This document shows positions 10,518 through 22,052 of a stretch of 64,000 nt of DNA, piece after piece (within the stretch, counting starts at the first letter, position 1; the number at the start of each line of letters is the position of its first letter). A model generated the notes under the pieces. It made no database searches. It saw only the letters and a program-made list of their open reading frames with translations, and was not told the origin of the DNA. The stretch is taken from contig CM074760.1 of assembly GCA_037355855.1 (NCBI GenBank), forward strand, positions 6,688,501-6,752,500. Direction: 5' to 3'. A program made the position numbers and the translations under genes. The DNA comes from Pseudo-nitzschia pungens. Taxonomy: Eukaryota; Bacillariophyta; Bacillariophyceae; Bacillariales; Bacillariaceae.

Positions 10518-11861
10518 CTACGCTATCACGGACCAATAATCCTTGCCCTTGGCGAGAGTCTTGGTGTTTCCCCTGTGCGTCCGAGCGTAACAGTGGGTCT
10601 CGGTCTCTTTGCTTGGCAGCAAGGTTCCGTAGCAGGTCCGTCCACCGAATTTCCATTCCACCTTTCCCCTGGCGCCGGTTTTGCTTCCGGCCTCGGGCTG
10701 CTCGATCTTCTTCTTCTTCTTCGCTTTTTTCTTTGCACCACTGGATTCCGCTCGCGGAGATTCTTTGTCTCCGGCGATTTCGTTCTCGGGCGCGGAGTCC
10801 TGTTCCGGTGATCCTTCGGTTGCTCCCGCGCCGGTGGCCTCTCGGTTGGCGGAAACCGTCTTCAGCACCGATTCGAGTGTCTCTCGGTCTCGCTCCGACA
10901 ACTTTTCGTTGCCCGAAATGGATTCCACCGTCAGCTCGCAGTCACCGGCGTTGCCACCGCCACCGCTGTCGGTCGCCATCAAGTCCATCACGTTGTTCAA
11001 GACGCCGGCCACGGAACGAACGTGATAGTAGGAAGTGGCGGTGTGGCAACGGATGCCGATCTTGAGCTGCCCCCTGGCAAAGGGGCGGTCGCTGGCCTTG
11101 CAACGGCCCTTGCCACCGCCGGACCTTTCGTAGACGCAGCACAGGTTTCGCAGGAGGCAAGGGGGGCACTGCCAGGTGACGCAGTTCCGGCCCACGATCC
11201 AGGCTTCCATTCCCACCCGGGGCTCGCCCTTTCCGATCGTTTGCCGGCACCTGCGACACTTCGAGCGACCGGTTTTGGCGCGTTCCAGGGTGAGACCGCC
11301 CGAAGGGTTGGCGCATTCGAACGCGGGCGCCGCCGCGTCGGTCGTCGCGACGGCGGCGGAAGGGACCCCGCTCGGTTTCGCGGACCCCTTCTCGCTCTCC
11401 GGATCCGCTCGCTTTCGCTTCTTGGCGGGTCGTTCGGCGACGAGGAATTCGTCCTCTTCGTCGCTGTCGTTGTCGCGATTTTCGTCGTCGGGCAGTTCGT
11501 AGGAGTCCTCGTTTTCGTTGTCCGTGCCGTCGTCGCTCTCTTCCTCGCTGTCTGCTTGGTCGAATTGTTCCTCGTCGCTGTGCATCGGAATCACTTGTTC
11601 CTCGTTGTAATTGGCAACGGTTTTGCGTTTTCGCGAGGATCGTCGCTGCGGGAGTTGGGGCGCAGGTTTCTGCTTTTTCGCCGCTTTCGCCTTTTTCTGC
11701 CGGAGGGAGGAAATGGCGTGTTTCGTTTCGAGGAGACCGAGTTCTTTCATGCGTTCCTCGTTTCGCCTCATTTTCTGCAGTCGCAGTTTCTCGTACTCGC
11801 TGAGGTTGTTCTCCTCGTCGTTGCCCGCGATGTCGGACGCCGAGGGACGTTTTTCTACCAT
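10518..11861 (-). CDS. nuclear protein with PARP-type zinc-finger-like module
   Basis: Single exon of 447 residues; the ATG at 11861 (MVEKRPSAS) is the first ATG in frame before a family-like helix, YEKLRLQKMRRNEERMKELGL. That helix resembles the N-terminal segment of CMR1/WDR76-type and related chromatin proteins. Basic RRSSRKRK patches (~75-85) and K-K-RKR near 150 suggest nuclear import. Residues ~200-290 hold Cys-rich sequence (SKCRRCRQTIGKGEPRVG, then CPPC, CC, and a second half RGQLKIGIRCH...YYHV) that resembles PARP-type zinc fingers, in which C-x2-C is followed by G-x-x-R-(I/V)-G. The C terminus is Lys-rich, then ends in a compact GRTCYGTLLPS... segment that I do not recognise. No PARP catalytic domain or WD repeats are present. 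DNA binding is an inference. Divergent from the FAD gene. Confidence 0.65.
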   Translation of the reverse strand: MVEKRPSASDIAGNDEENNLSEYEKLRLQKMRRNEERMKELGLLETKHAISSLRQKKAKAAKKQKPAPQLPQRRSSRKRKTVANYNEEQVIPMHSDEEQFDQADSEEESDDGTDNENEDSYELPDDENRDNDSDEEDEFLVAERPAKKRKRADPESEKGSAKPSGVPSAAVATTDAAAPAFECANPSGGLTLERAKTGRSKCRRCRQTIGKGEPRVGMEAWIVGRNCVTWQCPPCLLRNLCCVYERSGGGKGRCKASDRPFARGQLKIGIRCHTATSYYHVRSVAGVLNNVMDLMATDSGGGGNAGDCELTVESISGNEKLSERDRETLESVLKTVSANREATGAGATEGSPEQDSAPENEIAGDKESPRAESSGAKKKAKKKKKIEQPEAGSKTGARGKVEWKFGGRTCYGTLLPSKETETHCYARTHRGNTKTLAKGKDYWSVIA

Positions 11862-12491
11862 GGTGTAACGGGTGCAGAGTAGTTGTAACTTTTGTGCATA
11901 CTCGAATTTTGTTGCATTTGTGGTGGGGTCGGTGATCTGAGTCTGTTTCTTCTCATCTACGGTACCCTGAAGGACTTCGATTCGAATTTTATTCGTCAGC
12001 GGAATGGAAGCGCACCGCAAAGAGATCAAAATCACGCCTTGTTTGTGAACGCTCGTGATGTTCAGGTTTTTGCACACCTGACTACCTGACTCACTTTCTT
12101 GTCTGCAGAACTTGTAGGTACGTACGGTACCTCCTGCGAGTACTGGTTACTGCGTCTACCGGTACGTGTTCGTGCGGGAACAAAAATGTGACTTAAAAGC
12201 AACTCCCCCGGCGCGAAAATGTGTGTATACCTTATCATAGGTATTATAGATACATAGAGTATGATATGATGTTATCACAGAAAATGACGTTCACCACGTA
12301 AGTTACCGGTAACCTTACGGTAAATCTTAACAGTAACCTTAGTTCTGGTCCGAGTATTGAAGGACTCGAAGTGGGATGGGGATGCGAACTGTTCGAGGTC
12401 CTTTGCACCTTGCACCCCGACGGCTTCAATGCGTCAAAGTAAGTACTGGTCGGTCTCACTGTTGGGTCGTTGATCACTGAACCCGAGGAGC
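11862..12491. other. 630-bp divergent promoter region
   Basis: Shared 5' flank of the zinc-finger and FAD genes. It carries TACCGGTA near 12159 and a TTACCGGTAACCTTACGGTAA block at 12303-12322 that includes an exact inverse decamer (12309-12318). No coding region is supported. Confidence 0.6.
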
Positions 12492-14020
12492 ATGATGAAG
12501 ACTTCGTTCGTATCCGCCATCTTGGCCTTGTCATCCTTTTCGTCGTCCCCATTGATCGGTAGCGTCCACTCTCTATCGATGATGAGTGCAGCAAGCAAAA
12601 ACATGAAAAACATTGTGGTTGTGGGAGGAGGTATCCAGGGAACTTCGGTTGCTTATCAGCTGGCGCAAAAGGCAACCTCGCCACTGAAGATCACCATTTT
12701 GGAAGCCAAGGAACCGGCCTCGGCCGCGTCCGGAAAGGGCGGAGGTTTCATGGCCCGATCGTGGGGCGACGGATCTCCCACCCAGGGCCTCCATCACCTG
12801 GCCTTTGACATGTACGAAGATTTGGCGAAAACACTGGGGTGTTCTTCCTACCGAAAGCTCCCCGTCCTGAGTGTTGCGCCGGAGGGCGGCGGCGGTATTC
12901 GTCGGAACAAGAACAATCCGCTCGTTCCTTCCTGGTTGGACGGGGATTCGATCGGGAGGATCTCTCCCATGGGATACGGCGACGACACGGCCCAGATCAC
13001 CCCGAAGGAATTCGTCGAAAAAATGTTGGACGCGACCTCCGACGACGTTTCTGTTGTCTTGGGAACCTGCACGGGAATGGAAGTAAAGGGCGGCGACGAC
13101 GACGATATGACTGTAACCGGTGTCAGATACCAACCCCGTGGCGAGGACGGTGAGGAACAAATCCTCGAGGCCGACGCCGTCGTGGTTTCGGCGGGACCCT
13201 GGTCGTGCCAAGCAGAAGATTGGTTCGAGGGATCCGGCGTTCGACTACCGATGGAGGGCGTAAAGAGCACCAGCATCGTTTGGAAACAACCCGAAGGTGA
13301 AGAGGTGGATGCGACTGCCTTGTTTTGCGGCGAAGACTACCGATTCAACACGCACCGTACGTTTCGATCGCGAACATTCGTCGTGGATCCTTCGAGAAAT
13401 TTTCGTGTCCCGGATGGGCAACCATCGATGCGCGACAGAAAACCCAATGCGATTTTTATCTCATCTCGTCTCATCCCTTTCTTTGTTTCCGCCGTGTGAT
13501 TCGTTTCAAAACACAAAAACACAATTCTTGCCCGCGGTTTCAAAACACAGTGGAAGTTTATCCCCGACCCGACGGAACCATTTACATCTGTGGGATCGGC
13601 GGTTCGGATTACATCACCACGGACGAGCTCAAGGAGGGCGCCTTCCGAGAGGTCATCGAAGCGAACGAATCCCGCGTCAGGGCGGCATCCGACAGCTTCC
13701 GGGAACTCTCGAGCCTGTACAAAGCCAAGGGCGAGCTCGACCGCACCCAGGCCTGCATGAGGCCGTGCCCGCCCGACGCCCTTCCCTACATGGGAGGAAT
13801 CCCCGCCTACAAGAATGCCTTTATCAATGCCGGGCACAACTGCTGGGGAATCGCCTGGGCGCCGGCCTGCGGAAAGGTCATGGCGGAACTCGTCCTCGAG
13901 GGAACGGCCGGGAGCATCGACCTCCGACCCTTCGATCCGGCGCGGTTCACGCCGGCGGTTGGCAAGCGCGGCGGCCGCGGCCGAAAGCGGCAGGGAACGA
14001 GCGTGGGAGAGCAATGGTAG
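12492..14020 (+). CDS. FAD-dependent oxidoreductase (DAO/DadA superfamily), secreted or organellar
   Basis: Exons 12492-13356 and 13551-14020 join in phase 1 over a GTACGT..CAG intron, giving 444 residues. DAO-family flavoenzymes oxidise amines or amino acids. The nucleotide-binding motif is NIVVVGGGIQGTSVAYQLA (~40-58), followed by an acidic strand end (ILEAKEPASAASGKGGG). The C-terminal half has CMRPCPPDALPYMGGIPAYKN and the FAD-contacting GHNCWGIAWAPACGK segment typical of DAO enzymes; yeast Tda3 is a comparable member. The N terminus (~30 residues) is hydrophobic with serines, so targeting to the ER or an organelle is likely. ATG codons at 12492 and 12495 are both possible. The tail is basic and Gly/Arg-rich. 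The substrate is unknown. Confidence 0.85.
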
Positions 14021-16219
14021 TCGAATCCCGAACCGACAACCGCGCGAGAATGGTAGCGGTAGATTCGATTGGCTCGGGGGAGACGGAAACAAACCCCGAC
14101 GCACGGAGCGGGGTTACCCGTTGCGATGCTCTCCGTGCGTCACGATGGTTTCGTGCTTCCTCCGATTGCGAAACAAGAGCAAACTCTGCGTATGCTTCTC
14201 GACCAACCGTCCTTGTAACAATAGCAAGTTTCTTGATCCAGACTGAGTTTTTTTTTTAAACATCGTGCTGCATAGGATCAAAAACGGAATACAACGTCTT
14301 TGCTTTGCACCGAGTCGATAAAGTACTGCTATTTGTAGCAGAACTTTCGTTCTTTAGCAAAACGTTTAACATCGTTGACCGAAGAATGAAAAAAACTTTT
14401 GATTCGTCTCTACATGTCTGGCTGAGTGATGCAAAGAAGCAGTGCTACGCCACAGGAACGGGAACCGGGCCATAGAACGTATCTTCGCACAACCTCGCAT
14501 CGTATGTGAGGCAGTTGGCTTGCTGCAACTTGCAGGTGTAGCGATCGAGAGCAGCAGCAGCATCATCATCGACCAATCCAGAGATATAAGAAACTCCGTG
14601 TAACACTGAGGTGTCCCCCTACTGAAGCAAAAATGTCTATTAATTCCTGGCAGAGTTCGCTCACGAACGTGGTCTGGCCTTTCACTATTTTTGTGAGGCT
14701 CAGTATGTGTCACCGTTTGGCGATAAGGATGGAGGCTTCGAGAACGCACTCTAGCAATCTGTAACAGATAGCGTGACGTTCAATAGCAGCCAGAGAAACA
14801 AATCGAAACCAGACTTTTCTTTGCCGAGATTCCCCCCGAAACTGTTCGGTGAATAACCAGGGCCCAACCCGTAAGTTTTTCCAGTTTTTGAAGCGAGATA
14901 TCGAACAAAACCGAGCCCATCTCCCGGGTGGATACTATGCGGACCTCTCTTCTTGGGAAACACGATAAACAGTCGTTTCCAAAACCCCCCTCATTCGCCT
15001 ATTCTACAGCCACACGCCCGAATTCAAGACGGATCCAAACACCAACTGGAAGCCTACTGCCAACCGATGCTGTCGCCGGATAATGCCACAGTCAACCGGT
15101 CGGCAAGCAAGGCAAGGACATCGCCGCACTTCCGTTGCAGGATTCGGCATTCCCTACGGCATTCCGTCCGGAGATTCACACGATACAGTATCTCTCGAAT
15201 TCTTTGGAAGAAACAGTTCACGGTTGGTTCGTACGCACGAATAAGACTGTGTCACGTAATTATGTCACCCACATAATTTTGGTTGGGGATTGATATTGTT
15301 GAGAGGATTGATTTGGGTGCATTATGCATTATCAAAACAAGCAGGAAGCAGGTTATGATTTTTTCTGAAAATGCAACCGAATAATTATTAATCAGGGAAT
15401 GGATTGAATTCAGAGAATACTTCGGAATGTTATTTCTTCAAGGCTGCGAAGGCATTGATACCGTTTGCTATTTTTTTTCAAAGCACTATGTTCAAGTTCA
15501 TCTTAGGGGAGGGAGATAGGGGTTCGGTATGTTTCCCAATTTGGGTAGGTGGTTTATTACTGCCCAAAGGAAACTCTTTCTTTCAAAACCAAACCATTTA
15601 TGAAGAGTTGAACAAATTGTTTTGTTCCATCATTTTGTGCCTCTCCCTATAGGTCACGTTTAGATGAAGGAATGGTTGCTCTTCATGCCATCCTTTGCAA
15701 CGCAAAGGTCTAAGTAGAACACTAGATTACGTATGTACGTAGTAGTACGAAAAATTTTGGTTCGCCAATCACAAAGACCATTACACAAATATATCTTTTA
15801 ATATGACGTGTAATATTCAATTTTCTTTTAGGTGATAATTACGATAAATAATGATGGTCATTCCCTTGTTGTTTCCGATGAAACGATGCAAAAAATTGAC
15901 TATTGCCTTGCGTCTCAAAACCTTCTTTCGAACGTCTGAAAGTTTTCTCAACAACTTCAGACTTGCGTGGTAAATACACGTAACCTTACCGTTTACGGTA
16001 TTGGGTAAAACTTACGTGATCACTGATCACTCAGCCCAAACTAAGGTATCCCTCAATTCGTCGTTTATCCACCCATTTAATCTCATTGGCCTGAAAGCAC
16101 CGCATCCGAAGGCAACAATAGCTCAACAAGTTGTAACAGAATAAACCCACTGTAGCTCGCGACGGAGGAATCACACTGCATTTCATGTGGCGAAGTGTCC
16201 AACTTGACAACCACTGACC
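14021..16219. other. 2.2-kb intergenic region, no gene seen
   Basis: Lies between two + strand genes. Composition shifts from GC-rich near 14.1 kb to AT-rich. Open frames here lack family features. An exact inverse decamer GTAACCTTAC sits at 15980-15989, about 230 bases before the histidine kinase ATG. Confidence 0.6.
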
Positions 16220-19200
16220 ATGAAAATAGTTCCCTCCGTTAAGAAAAGGAGTGGCGGAGTCCAAGACTTGAAACGGAGACGGAATGAACATGATGACGCG
16301 GGGACAATAGTTACCGCGAGCGAAACCATAACCGAACTGGGGGCCTGTATGTCGTCGGCATCGGTGTCCGATGACAGCGACAATGATTCCGAGAAGGGTC
16401 AAGACGACAATCACACATCTCGGGCCGACAACACAAAGTCGCATATGTGCCGGAGTCGAAGCAGTATGTTCGAGATCAATTGCAGCCCGTTGCAATCAAC
16501 TGCCGCAAACCCCAGATCTTATTTCGAGCAAACGAGGCGAAGAGAGCTACATATACAGCCCGAGCTATCGCAACCGCACGAGGATGAGTCGGAGGGGAAG
16601 ATCACACCATTGTATCCACCGCCTCACAAGTCTGAGCCAAACATCACACCGATTGGCTTTGTTTCGAAGAAACAAGCATTGCAGTATTGGGGACGCCGCT
16701 CCATCAATCAAAATGGAAAGCGATCTGTGGATCATGGGGACGAAAGCGCCATGTCGGAAGAGAGAATGAAAGAGACAGAATGTAGTGATTGCAGCGAGAT
16801 GCCTGGGAATTGCACCGAATGTCAAGCCAAAACCCCATCCTGCTCTTTGCAACATTCGACTGGAAACGCCGATGGTAATTGTGCCGAAACTGCAGTTGAC
16901 GATGAAGGCAACAACGACGACGACGAGAATGATGATGGTGATGGCGGTGATGATGAGTACAGCTGTTGTACCCTTGCCGACAGCGAGATGTACGAGAGTA
17001 GCAACTGGAACCTCGATTCTTATGCGGACAATAACACGGTCGCAACCGGCAACTTAGTTGAGAGCAGCAATCCGGAACATGGTTGCTCCTCTAACATTAC
17101 CACCACCAGTGCATCGGTCGCCACCAATAATAGCGATCTGGCCAACTCCATATGTAGTTCTGTGTCGAGGGGCGAAGAACACATTACTTCCCGACTGAAA
17201 AAGTATGGACTCTTCAACCTCCATGAAATGAAACGGAAACAGCAACTACGTCGAGCCAGTCGAAACCAGAAAATGAACAACAACTGTTCATCGGACAAAC
17301 AAGGTCGTACCGGATCGGTAGTGTCGGGATTGTCCGCTGGAAGCTCGATGATGCATAGCACCGACCAATCCGGTCTTCACAATAGCAGTGACCATGCCAA
17401 CACCGATTCTGGGATTCCTACCCGAATTCGTACGGCACCCCTGCACGTTCAAATAGCGGTAGAGGAAACCCACCGGTGGCTGTTTACCGAGGGTGGGCAC
17501 TTTGAGGACGTCCAGTCACTCATGACGCAATATTCGTTGTATGTTCGCGAGCACTTTGGCATACCCCTCGATCGGTTATACTACGGTGGAATCGGGTTGC
17601 ACCCCAAGTTGACGGCTTACATGTGGAAATGGGAACCACACGGAGAATTCACCCACAGCGAAATGCCCCCGGAGGTATTTGCAAGACGTAACGAGATATT
17701 CAGTCCCGACGAACCCTTCTGCGTCATGGAACAAGGACGGGCCGAGTTTGTGCGGATTCGAGATACCGACGAGTACATTCCGCCCGACACTGCCAAATGG
17801 TTCCGATCGGGAAAATACAAGGACTATTTTGCTCTGCCGGACATTCACCGAGGAGTTTCCAAGGGTGGCCTTGCTTGGTCGACCAAGTGCAAAGACGGAT
17901 TCTGCGACGATGACATTCAATTCTTTCGGATGACACACCCTGCTTTGACGACGATCATGCGGCTTCACACCAATGATTTGGTCCTGAAGACAATGACGGA
18001 CCGAATGGAATCCGAGATCAAGGAGCGGACTACCGAACTAGCCGACGCAAATCGCAAGCTAGAGGCGGCCAATGCGGAGATATCCCAGCATGCATCCAAG
18101 CAACTCGAACATTTTGCGTGTATGAGTCACGAAATACGAACTCCTCTCAACTGCATCGTCGGAATGTCTTCCCTGTTGTTGGAAACCGATAACTTGAACG
18201 AAGAACTCCTCGACATGATCAATATGGTGTATAATAGTGCCGATTTGGTGCAAGGTGTGGTAAACGATGTTCTGGATTATGCGAAGATCGAAAGTGGGCA
18301 TTTTGAGCTGGATATTCAACCAATCGATTTGCAAGCCACTCTGAACGGTGTTGTTCATTCCATTTCTAACAAGCTCCGGACTCAAGACAAGAACGTAGAG
18401 GTTCGAACGCATTACTGTGGACACCTTGGCAAAACATTGACCACCGACAGTCGGCGATTGCAACAAGTTTTGTACAACATCCTTGGAAATGCGGCGAAAT
18501 TTAGTCGAGAGGGAACTACAATTGATTTGAAAGTCTCTATCCTAGCGGCATCAGGCGGCGATAGCGATAATCCAGATGATCCAAATGACCCGGAACTCTT
18601 GTCTCGAACACCACACAAGATCCAATTTTCCATCAAAGACTACGGGAAGGGGATAGACGCAAAGGATTTCGAAAAAATATTTCAACCCTTTTCACAGGCC
18701 TCAAAAGAAACCCAGACCATTTATGGGGGAACAGGTCTGGGGCTGTCGATCACCAAAAAGATCGTGAGCCGGCTTGGAGGAACCATTTCGATCAAATCCG
18801 AGGTTGGAAAGTTTACCGAATTCATCGTAAACCTTCCCTATGAAGATGAATTAATCGAAATATCCAGGTATCAGGAGATGATGTCGGAGACCTCGATTGT
18901 CATTTTAGATCCGACGGAAAGGCCGGCCATTGCCGTCTCATTGGAAGAAGATGAATTTGCCCCATTCCCACCAACATTGATCAAGCAGTACGGACTCACT
19001 GTACTTCGATGCTCAAGCTGGGGAGAGCTCGAGAGTAAGCTTGGTCTAAAGGCGAACGTCAAGGAAAAATACGTGTTCCTGGCACATGAAGATATCGAGG
19101 AACGACAGAGTTTCATCAACATCGAAAAGCTTGTTGGTCGTGACCGTTGTTCGTGGCTAACCTTTGGATCAGAAACTCCTCTCATTCAACAGCGACACAT

Positions 19201-20398
19201 AAGAATGCTTACGAGAGTTTTTCCGGCCACGCTAATTGACAAACTGGTACAAGTTATTGCCGCTGAACGTGCAGACGGCGATTTTCTTGATCTTTCTAAT
19301 AATAGATGCGTTCAATCATCGGGTGGTAGCACGTCAGAATCGAATGGGGCAGAAGATGACCAGGGTGAGACTAGTTTTCGAAGCAATAAATCTTCTGGTG
19401 CTGAAGACCCTGCGATTCTGAGAGACGTGTGTAAGATAGATGATGCTATGGAACCGACTTCCCCGCCACCCACAGCGTCAAGGAAGAAGTTTGTGACGAG
19501 ATATCCTTCACGAACATTGAAGATGTTGATTGTAGATGACAATGTCATCAATCAAAAGGTTCTGGACAGAATTCTGAAACGTCTCGGTGTTGCTGATATT
19601 CACATCGTCGATAATGGGAAAAAAGCTGTCGACATTACGGAAACAACCTCTTTTGACTGCATATTAATGGACATGGAAATGCCCGTCATGGGGGGTCTGG
19701 AAGCTTGTAGACGCATAGTTGCAAGGGACAAGGAGGCAGCAAGGGTTATCTTTGTGACAGCTCACGACATTGAGGATATCAAGGAAAAGGCAGACGCGGC
19801 AGGTGCGTTCGATTATATATCCAAGCCGCTGAGGATGACAGAGATCAACAGTGTTTTAACAAAACTCGAAGATCTCAAGAACAGAATACCGAGCCCTCAA
19901 CCGACCAAGATGAGACCAAACGAAGAATACCCGAGGAAGCGATCAACGCCACCCAAGAAAAAGAGATGTGCCAAGCAATATCCGGCGAGAGAAATCAAGG
20001 TGCTAGTGGCCGAAGACAATGCCATCAATCAGAAGGTCTTGGATCGCATTCTGAAACGAGTCGGCGTCACAGATATCACTATCGTCGACAACGGACAGAA
20101 AGCAGTTGATGTTTCGGAAGCCACCACATTTGATTGCATTCTGATGGACATGCAAATGCCAATCATGGACGGTCTCGAAGCTTGCAAGATCATTGTTGAA
20201 CGAGACAAGGGCAAGAAGGATCCTCCAAAGGTGATTTTTGTGACCGCTCACGCCCTCGTTGAATTTAAAGAAAAGGCAATCGCTGCGGGAGGGGCTGATT
20301 TCATTACCAAGCCCTTTAAGATGGAGGATATTGACAAGGTCATGAAGACTGTGGAGGACGCAAAGCGTGATACGAGCATTGCAGAGAGAGAAACGTAG
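16220..20398 (+). CDS. hybrid sensor histidine kinase with two C-terminal receiver domains
   Basis: Single exon of 1392 residues. Residues 1-~410 are low-complexity and polar. Residues ~411-600 form a globular region I cannot assign. A short helix follows, then HisKA with the H-box MSHEIRTPLN; His637 is the phospho-acceptor. HATPase_c motifs are the N box NILGNAAKF (~752-760), G1 DYGKGID (~807) and G2 GGTGLGLSI (~836-844). An unassigned ~200-residue region separates these from two receivers, with Asp1151 (FDCILMDMEMP) and Asp1310 (FDCILMDMQMP), each with the conserved acidic pair and the Lys of KPL/KPF. The two receivers are very similar to each other, pointing to a tandem duplication. No transmembrane helix is obvious, so it is probably cytosolic. 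No signal-binding domain is recognised. Confidence 0.95.
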   Translation: MKIVPSVKKRSGGVQDLKRRRNEHDDAGTIVTASETITELGACMSSASVSDDSDNDSEKGQDDNHTSRADNTKSHMCRSRSSMFEINCSPLQSTAANPRSYFEQTRRRELHIQPELSQPHEDESEGKITPLYPPPHKSEPNITPIGFVSKKQALQYWGRRSINQNGKRSVDHGDESAMSEERMKETECSDCSEMPGNCTECQAKTPSCSLQHSTGNADGNCAETAVDDEGNNDDDENDDGDGGDDEYSCCTLADSEMYESSNWNLDSYADNNTVATGNLVESSNPEHGCSSNITTTSASVATNNSDLANSICSSVSRGEEHITSRLKKYGLFNLHEMKRKQQLRRASRNQKMNNNCSSDKQGRTGSVVSGLSAGSSMMHSTDQSGLHNSSDHANTDSGIPTRIRTAPLHVQIAVEETHRWLFTEGGHFEDVQSLMTQYSLYVREHFGIPLDRLYYGGIGLHPKLTAYMWKWEPHGEFTHSEMPPEVFARRNEIFSPDEPFCVMEQGRAEFVRIRDTDEYIPPDTAKWFRSGKYKDYFALPDIHRGVSKGGLAWSTKCKDGFCDDDIQFFRMTHPALTTIMRLHTNDLVLKTMTDRMESEIKERTTELADANRKLEAANAEISQHASKQLEHFACMSHEIRTPLNCIVGMSSLLLETDNLNEELLDMINMVYNSADLVQGVVNDVLDYAKIESGHFELDIQPIDLQATLNGVVHSISNKLRTQDKNVEVRTHYCGHLGKTLTTDSRRLQQVLYNILGNAAKFSREGTTIDLKVSILAASGGDSDNPDDPNDPELLSRTPHKIQFSIKDYGKGIDAKDFEKIFQPFSQASKETQTIYGGTGLGLSITKKIVSRLGGTISIKSEVGKFTEFIVNLPYEDELIEISRYQEMMSETSIVILDPTERPAIAVSLEEDEFAPFPPTLIKQYGLTVLRCSSWGELESKLGLKANVKEKYVFLAHEDIEERQSFINIEKLVGRDRCSWLTFGSETPLIQQRHIRMLTRVFPATLIDKLVQVIAAERADGDFLDLSNNRCVQSSGGSTSESNGAEDDQGETSFRSNKSSGAEDPAILRDVCKIDDAMEPTSPPPTASRKKFVTRYPSRTLKMLIVDDNVINQKVLDRILKRLGVADIHIVDNGKKAVDITETTSFDCILMDMEMPVMGGLEACRRIVARDKEAARVIFVTAHDIEDIKEKADAAGAFDYISKPLRMTEINSVLTKLEDLKNRIPSPQPTKMRPNEEYPRKRSTPPKKKRCAKQYPAREIKVLVAEDNAINQKVLDRILKRVGVTDITIVDNGQKAVDVSEATTFDCILMDMQMPIMDGLEACKIIVERDKGKKDPPKVIFVTAHALVEFKEKAIAAGGADFITKPFKMEDIDKVMKTVEDAKRDTSIAERET

Positions 20399-20852
20399 CA
20401 TCGAGACCATTTCTTCTATTTTGCAGCTAGTTTCTGGCCAAAAAATTTACTAGGTTGGGTCTTCCACTTCCCTCCAAATTTAAAACGATTTTTGAGGAAG
20501 CAAGGACTTATGCGTATTTACTTGCACTGGTTTGGGAAGCCAGATATGCTGACCTGTACCGAATTGAAATTAGTCAAAAATCGCCCTTCATTGATCTGAA
20601 CATGATGTAGCAGCTAGTACTCCTTCGGTCTCGAATCGACATGAAGCAATAAGCATTAAGTTTCCCTGATGAACGTCGGAGTTCATCCGACGGTAATAAT
20701 AAGTTTGTTGCTATTATTTTATGAAATATCCTTTCAGTCATAAACTGTAGCTAATCAAGTCATTCGTCAATATTTCAAAAACAATTCGTCCTGCATCAGT
20801 AGATATCGACTTAGACAATTGCAAACAGGTTATCGATTGGTTCGTATCAAGG
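20399..20852. other. convergent 3'-3' gap, no gene seen
   Basis: AT-rich spacer between the histidine kinase and CDC123 stops. Neither the decamer nor the TACCGGTA palindrome is present. Confidence 0.6.
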
Positions 20853-22052
20853 TTAGCTATCATCGTCGTCGCTGTTTTCGTCCCAATAGGTCGGTCGCTG
20901 GCAAAGTTTCATAAATTCTTCGAATTGCTTTGCATCTCCATGCGTCATGGAAGCGAGGTCGACCGTGTCAGTAGGTGCCCGATAGGAGGCTAGTGGATCG
21001 TGGCGGACCTCTCTTTCCGATTCTGCAATCCGAATGCCTTCGTCGTCCTCGTCATCCATAGATATCAGTTCTGACCATTCATAAAGTAAAGAATCTGTAG
21101 TGCGTGCCCATGGATTGAAATCGACAACCCAAATCCGATCCTTCTTGTCGAGAAAGACATCCAACACAAAGCTGCCTATGCTTCCATCCGCAAATCGGTG
21201 CTTGACGTAATCCTCGAAAAAATCATGGATAAGATCGTATATCCGATCCCTGTCGTGTTTCAAGTGGGGAAAATGAACCGAGTGCTGGCGCTGCGATATC
21301 CCGAGCAACTCGTGACGCCGGACAAAGCAACGAAATTCCATGCTCGGATTGAGATTGCACCATTTTCTCAAAATCAATTGCAGAGGAGGGGAAATGTCGG
21401 ATGATGAGCTGCAGTCAACGTTTCCATCCTCGTCTGGGCTGCTGTAGTCTCGACAATCTTGTAATGAATGATTAAGGACATCGTGCGTGCAAAAATCGCT
21501 GCTCTTGAGTAGCAAGTAAACATCTCCCGGTGTCTTGCATTTCATTGTCCCCTCGTTTATCCACGTTGCATCTCGTGGTGCAGACCAATTTAGTTTTGGT
21601 ATGACGGCACCCGCCGATGGAAAACGTTCGCTAATCGTTTCCAAAATTTGTCGATTGAGTTCTGGGAAATGAAAGTTGCTGTCGTTCTCATCCTCGTCGT
21701 CGTTGCTCTCTTCGTTTTTGCTTCTTACGCCTGCACAAGACGATATTTTGGTAGCACCCCTAGGCAATTTAACGCCATCGCTCAGCAGATAATTCTTGAA
21801 GTCGGGCATCGGGAGGTCTGTGATGATTACGGAAGGAATCGTTACGTTTTTTCGGAGCTTCTTATGGCGGTTTAGCGAAGCGGACTCGGCGGCTCCATCT
21901 TCTTTGCCCGACAATCCCGAGGGGAGGATGTTGGAAAATGTGGGATACCAAGACGAAAATTGACAAGCTAAAACTTCGTGGACTGTGGGACGAGGACCGT
22001 GGATCTCGTCGTCGTCAAAGCTTGTCTCCGTTTCTGGTGATGGTTCCGCCAT
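20853..22052 (-). CDS. CDC123: CDC123 family protein, eIF2 assembly chaperone
   Basis: Single exon of 399 residues. In yeast and animals Cdc123 is an ATP-grasp-type protein that joins eIF2-gamma to eIF2-alpha, so it controls translation initiation. Family blocks are TDLPMPDFKNYLLSDGVKLP, PKLNWSAPRDATWI, TPGDVYLLLKSSDF, LILRKWCNLNPSMEFRCFVR, and the C-terminal VLDVFLDKKDRIWVVDFNPW, which carries the metal/ATP residues. The first ATG in frame is at 22052 (MAEPSPETET); the frame is open upstream but without another ATG. Two acidic insertions (around residue 125 and at the C-terminal end) are longer than in yeast. The gene is divergent from the EGF gene and convergent with the kinase. Confidence 0.95.
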   Translation of the reverse strand: MAEPSPETETSFDDDEIHGPRPTVHEVLACQFSSWYPTFSNILPSGLSGKEDGAAESASLNRHKKLRKNVTIPSVIITDLPMPDFKNYLLSDGVKLPRGATKISSCAGVRSKNEESNDDEDENDSNFHFPELNRQILETISERFPSAGAVIPKLNWSAPRDATWINEGTMKCKTPGDVYLLLKSSDFCTHDVLNHSLQDCRDYSSPDEDGNVDCSSSSDISPPLQLILRKWCNLNPSMEFRCFVRRHELLGISQRQHSVHFPHLKHDRDRIYDLIHDFFEDYVKHRFADGSIGSFVLDVFLDKKDRIWVVDFNPWARTTDSLLYEWSELISMDDEDDEGIRIAESEREVRHDPLASYRAPTDTVDLASMTHGDAKQFEEFMKLCQRPTYWDENSDDDDS

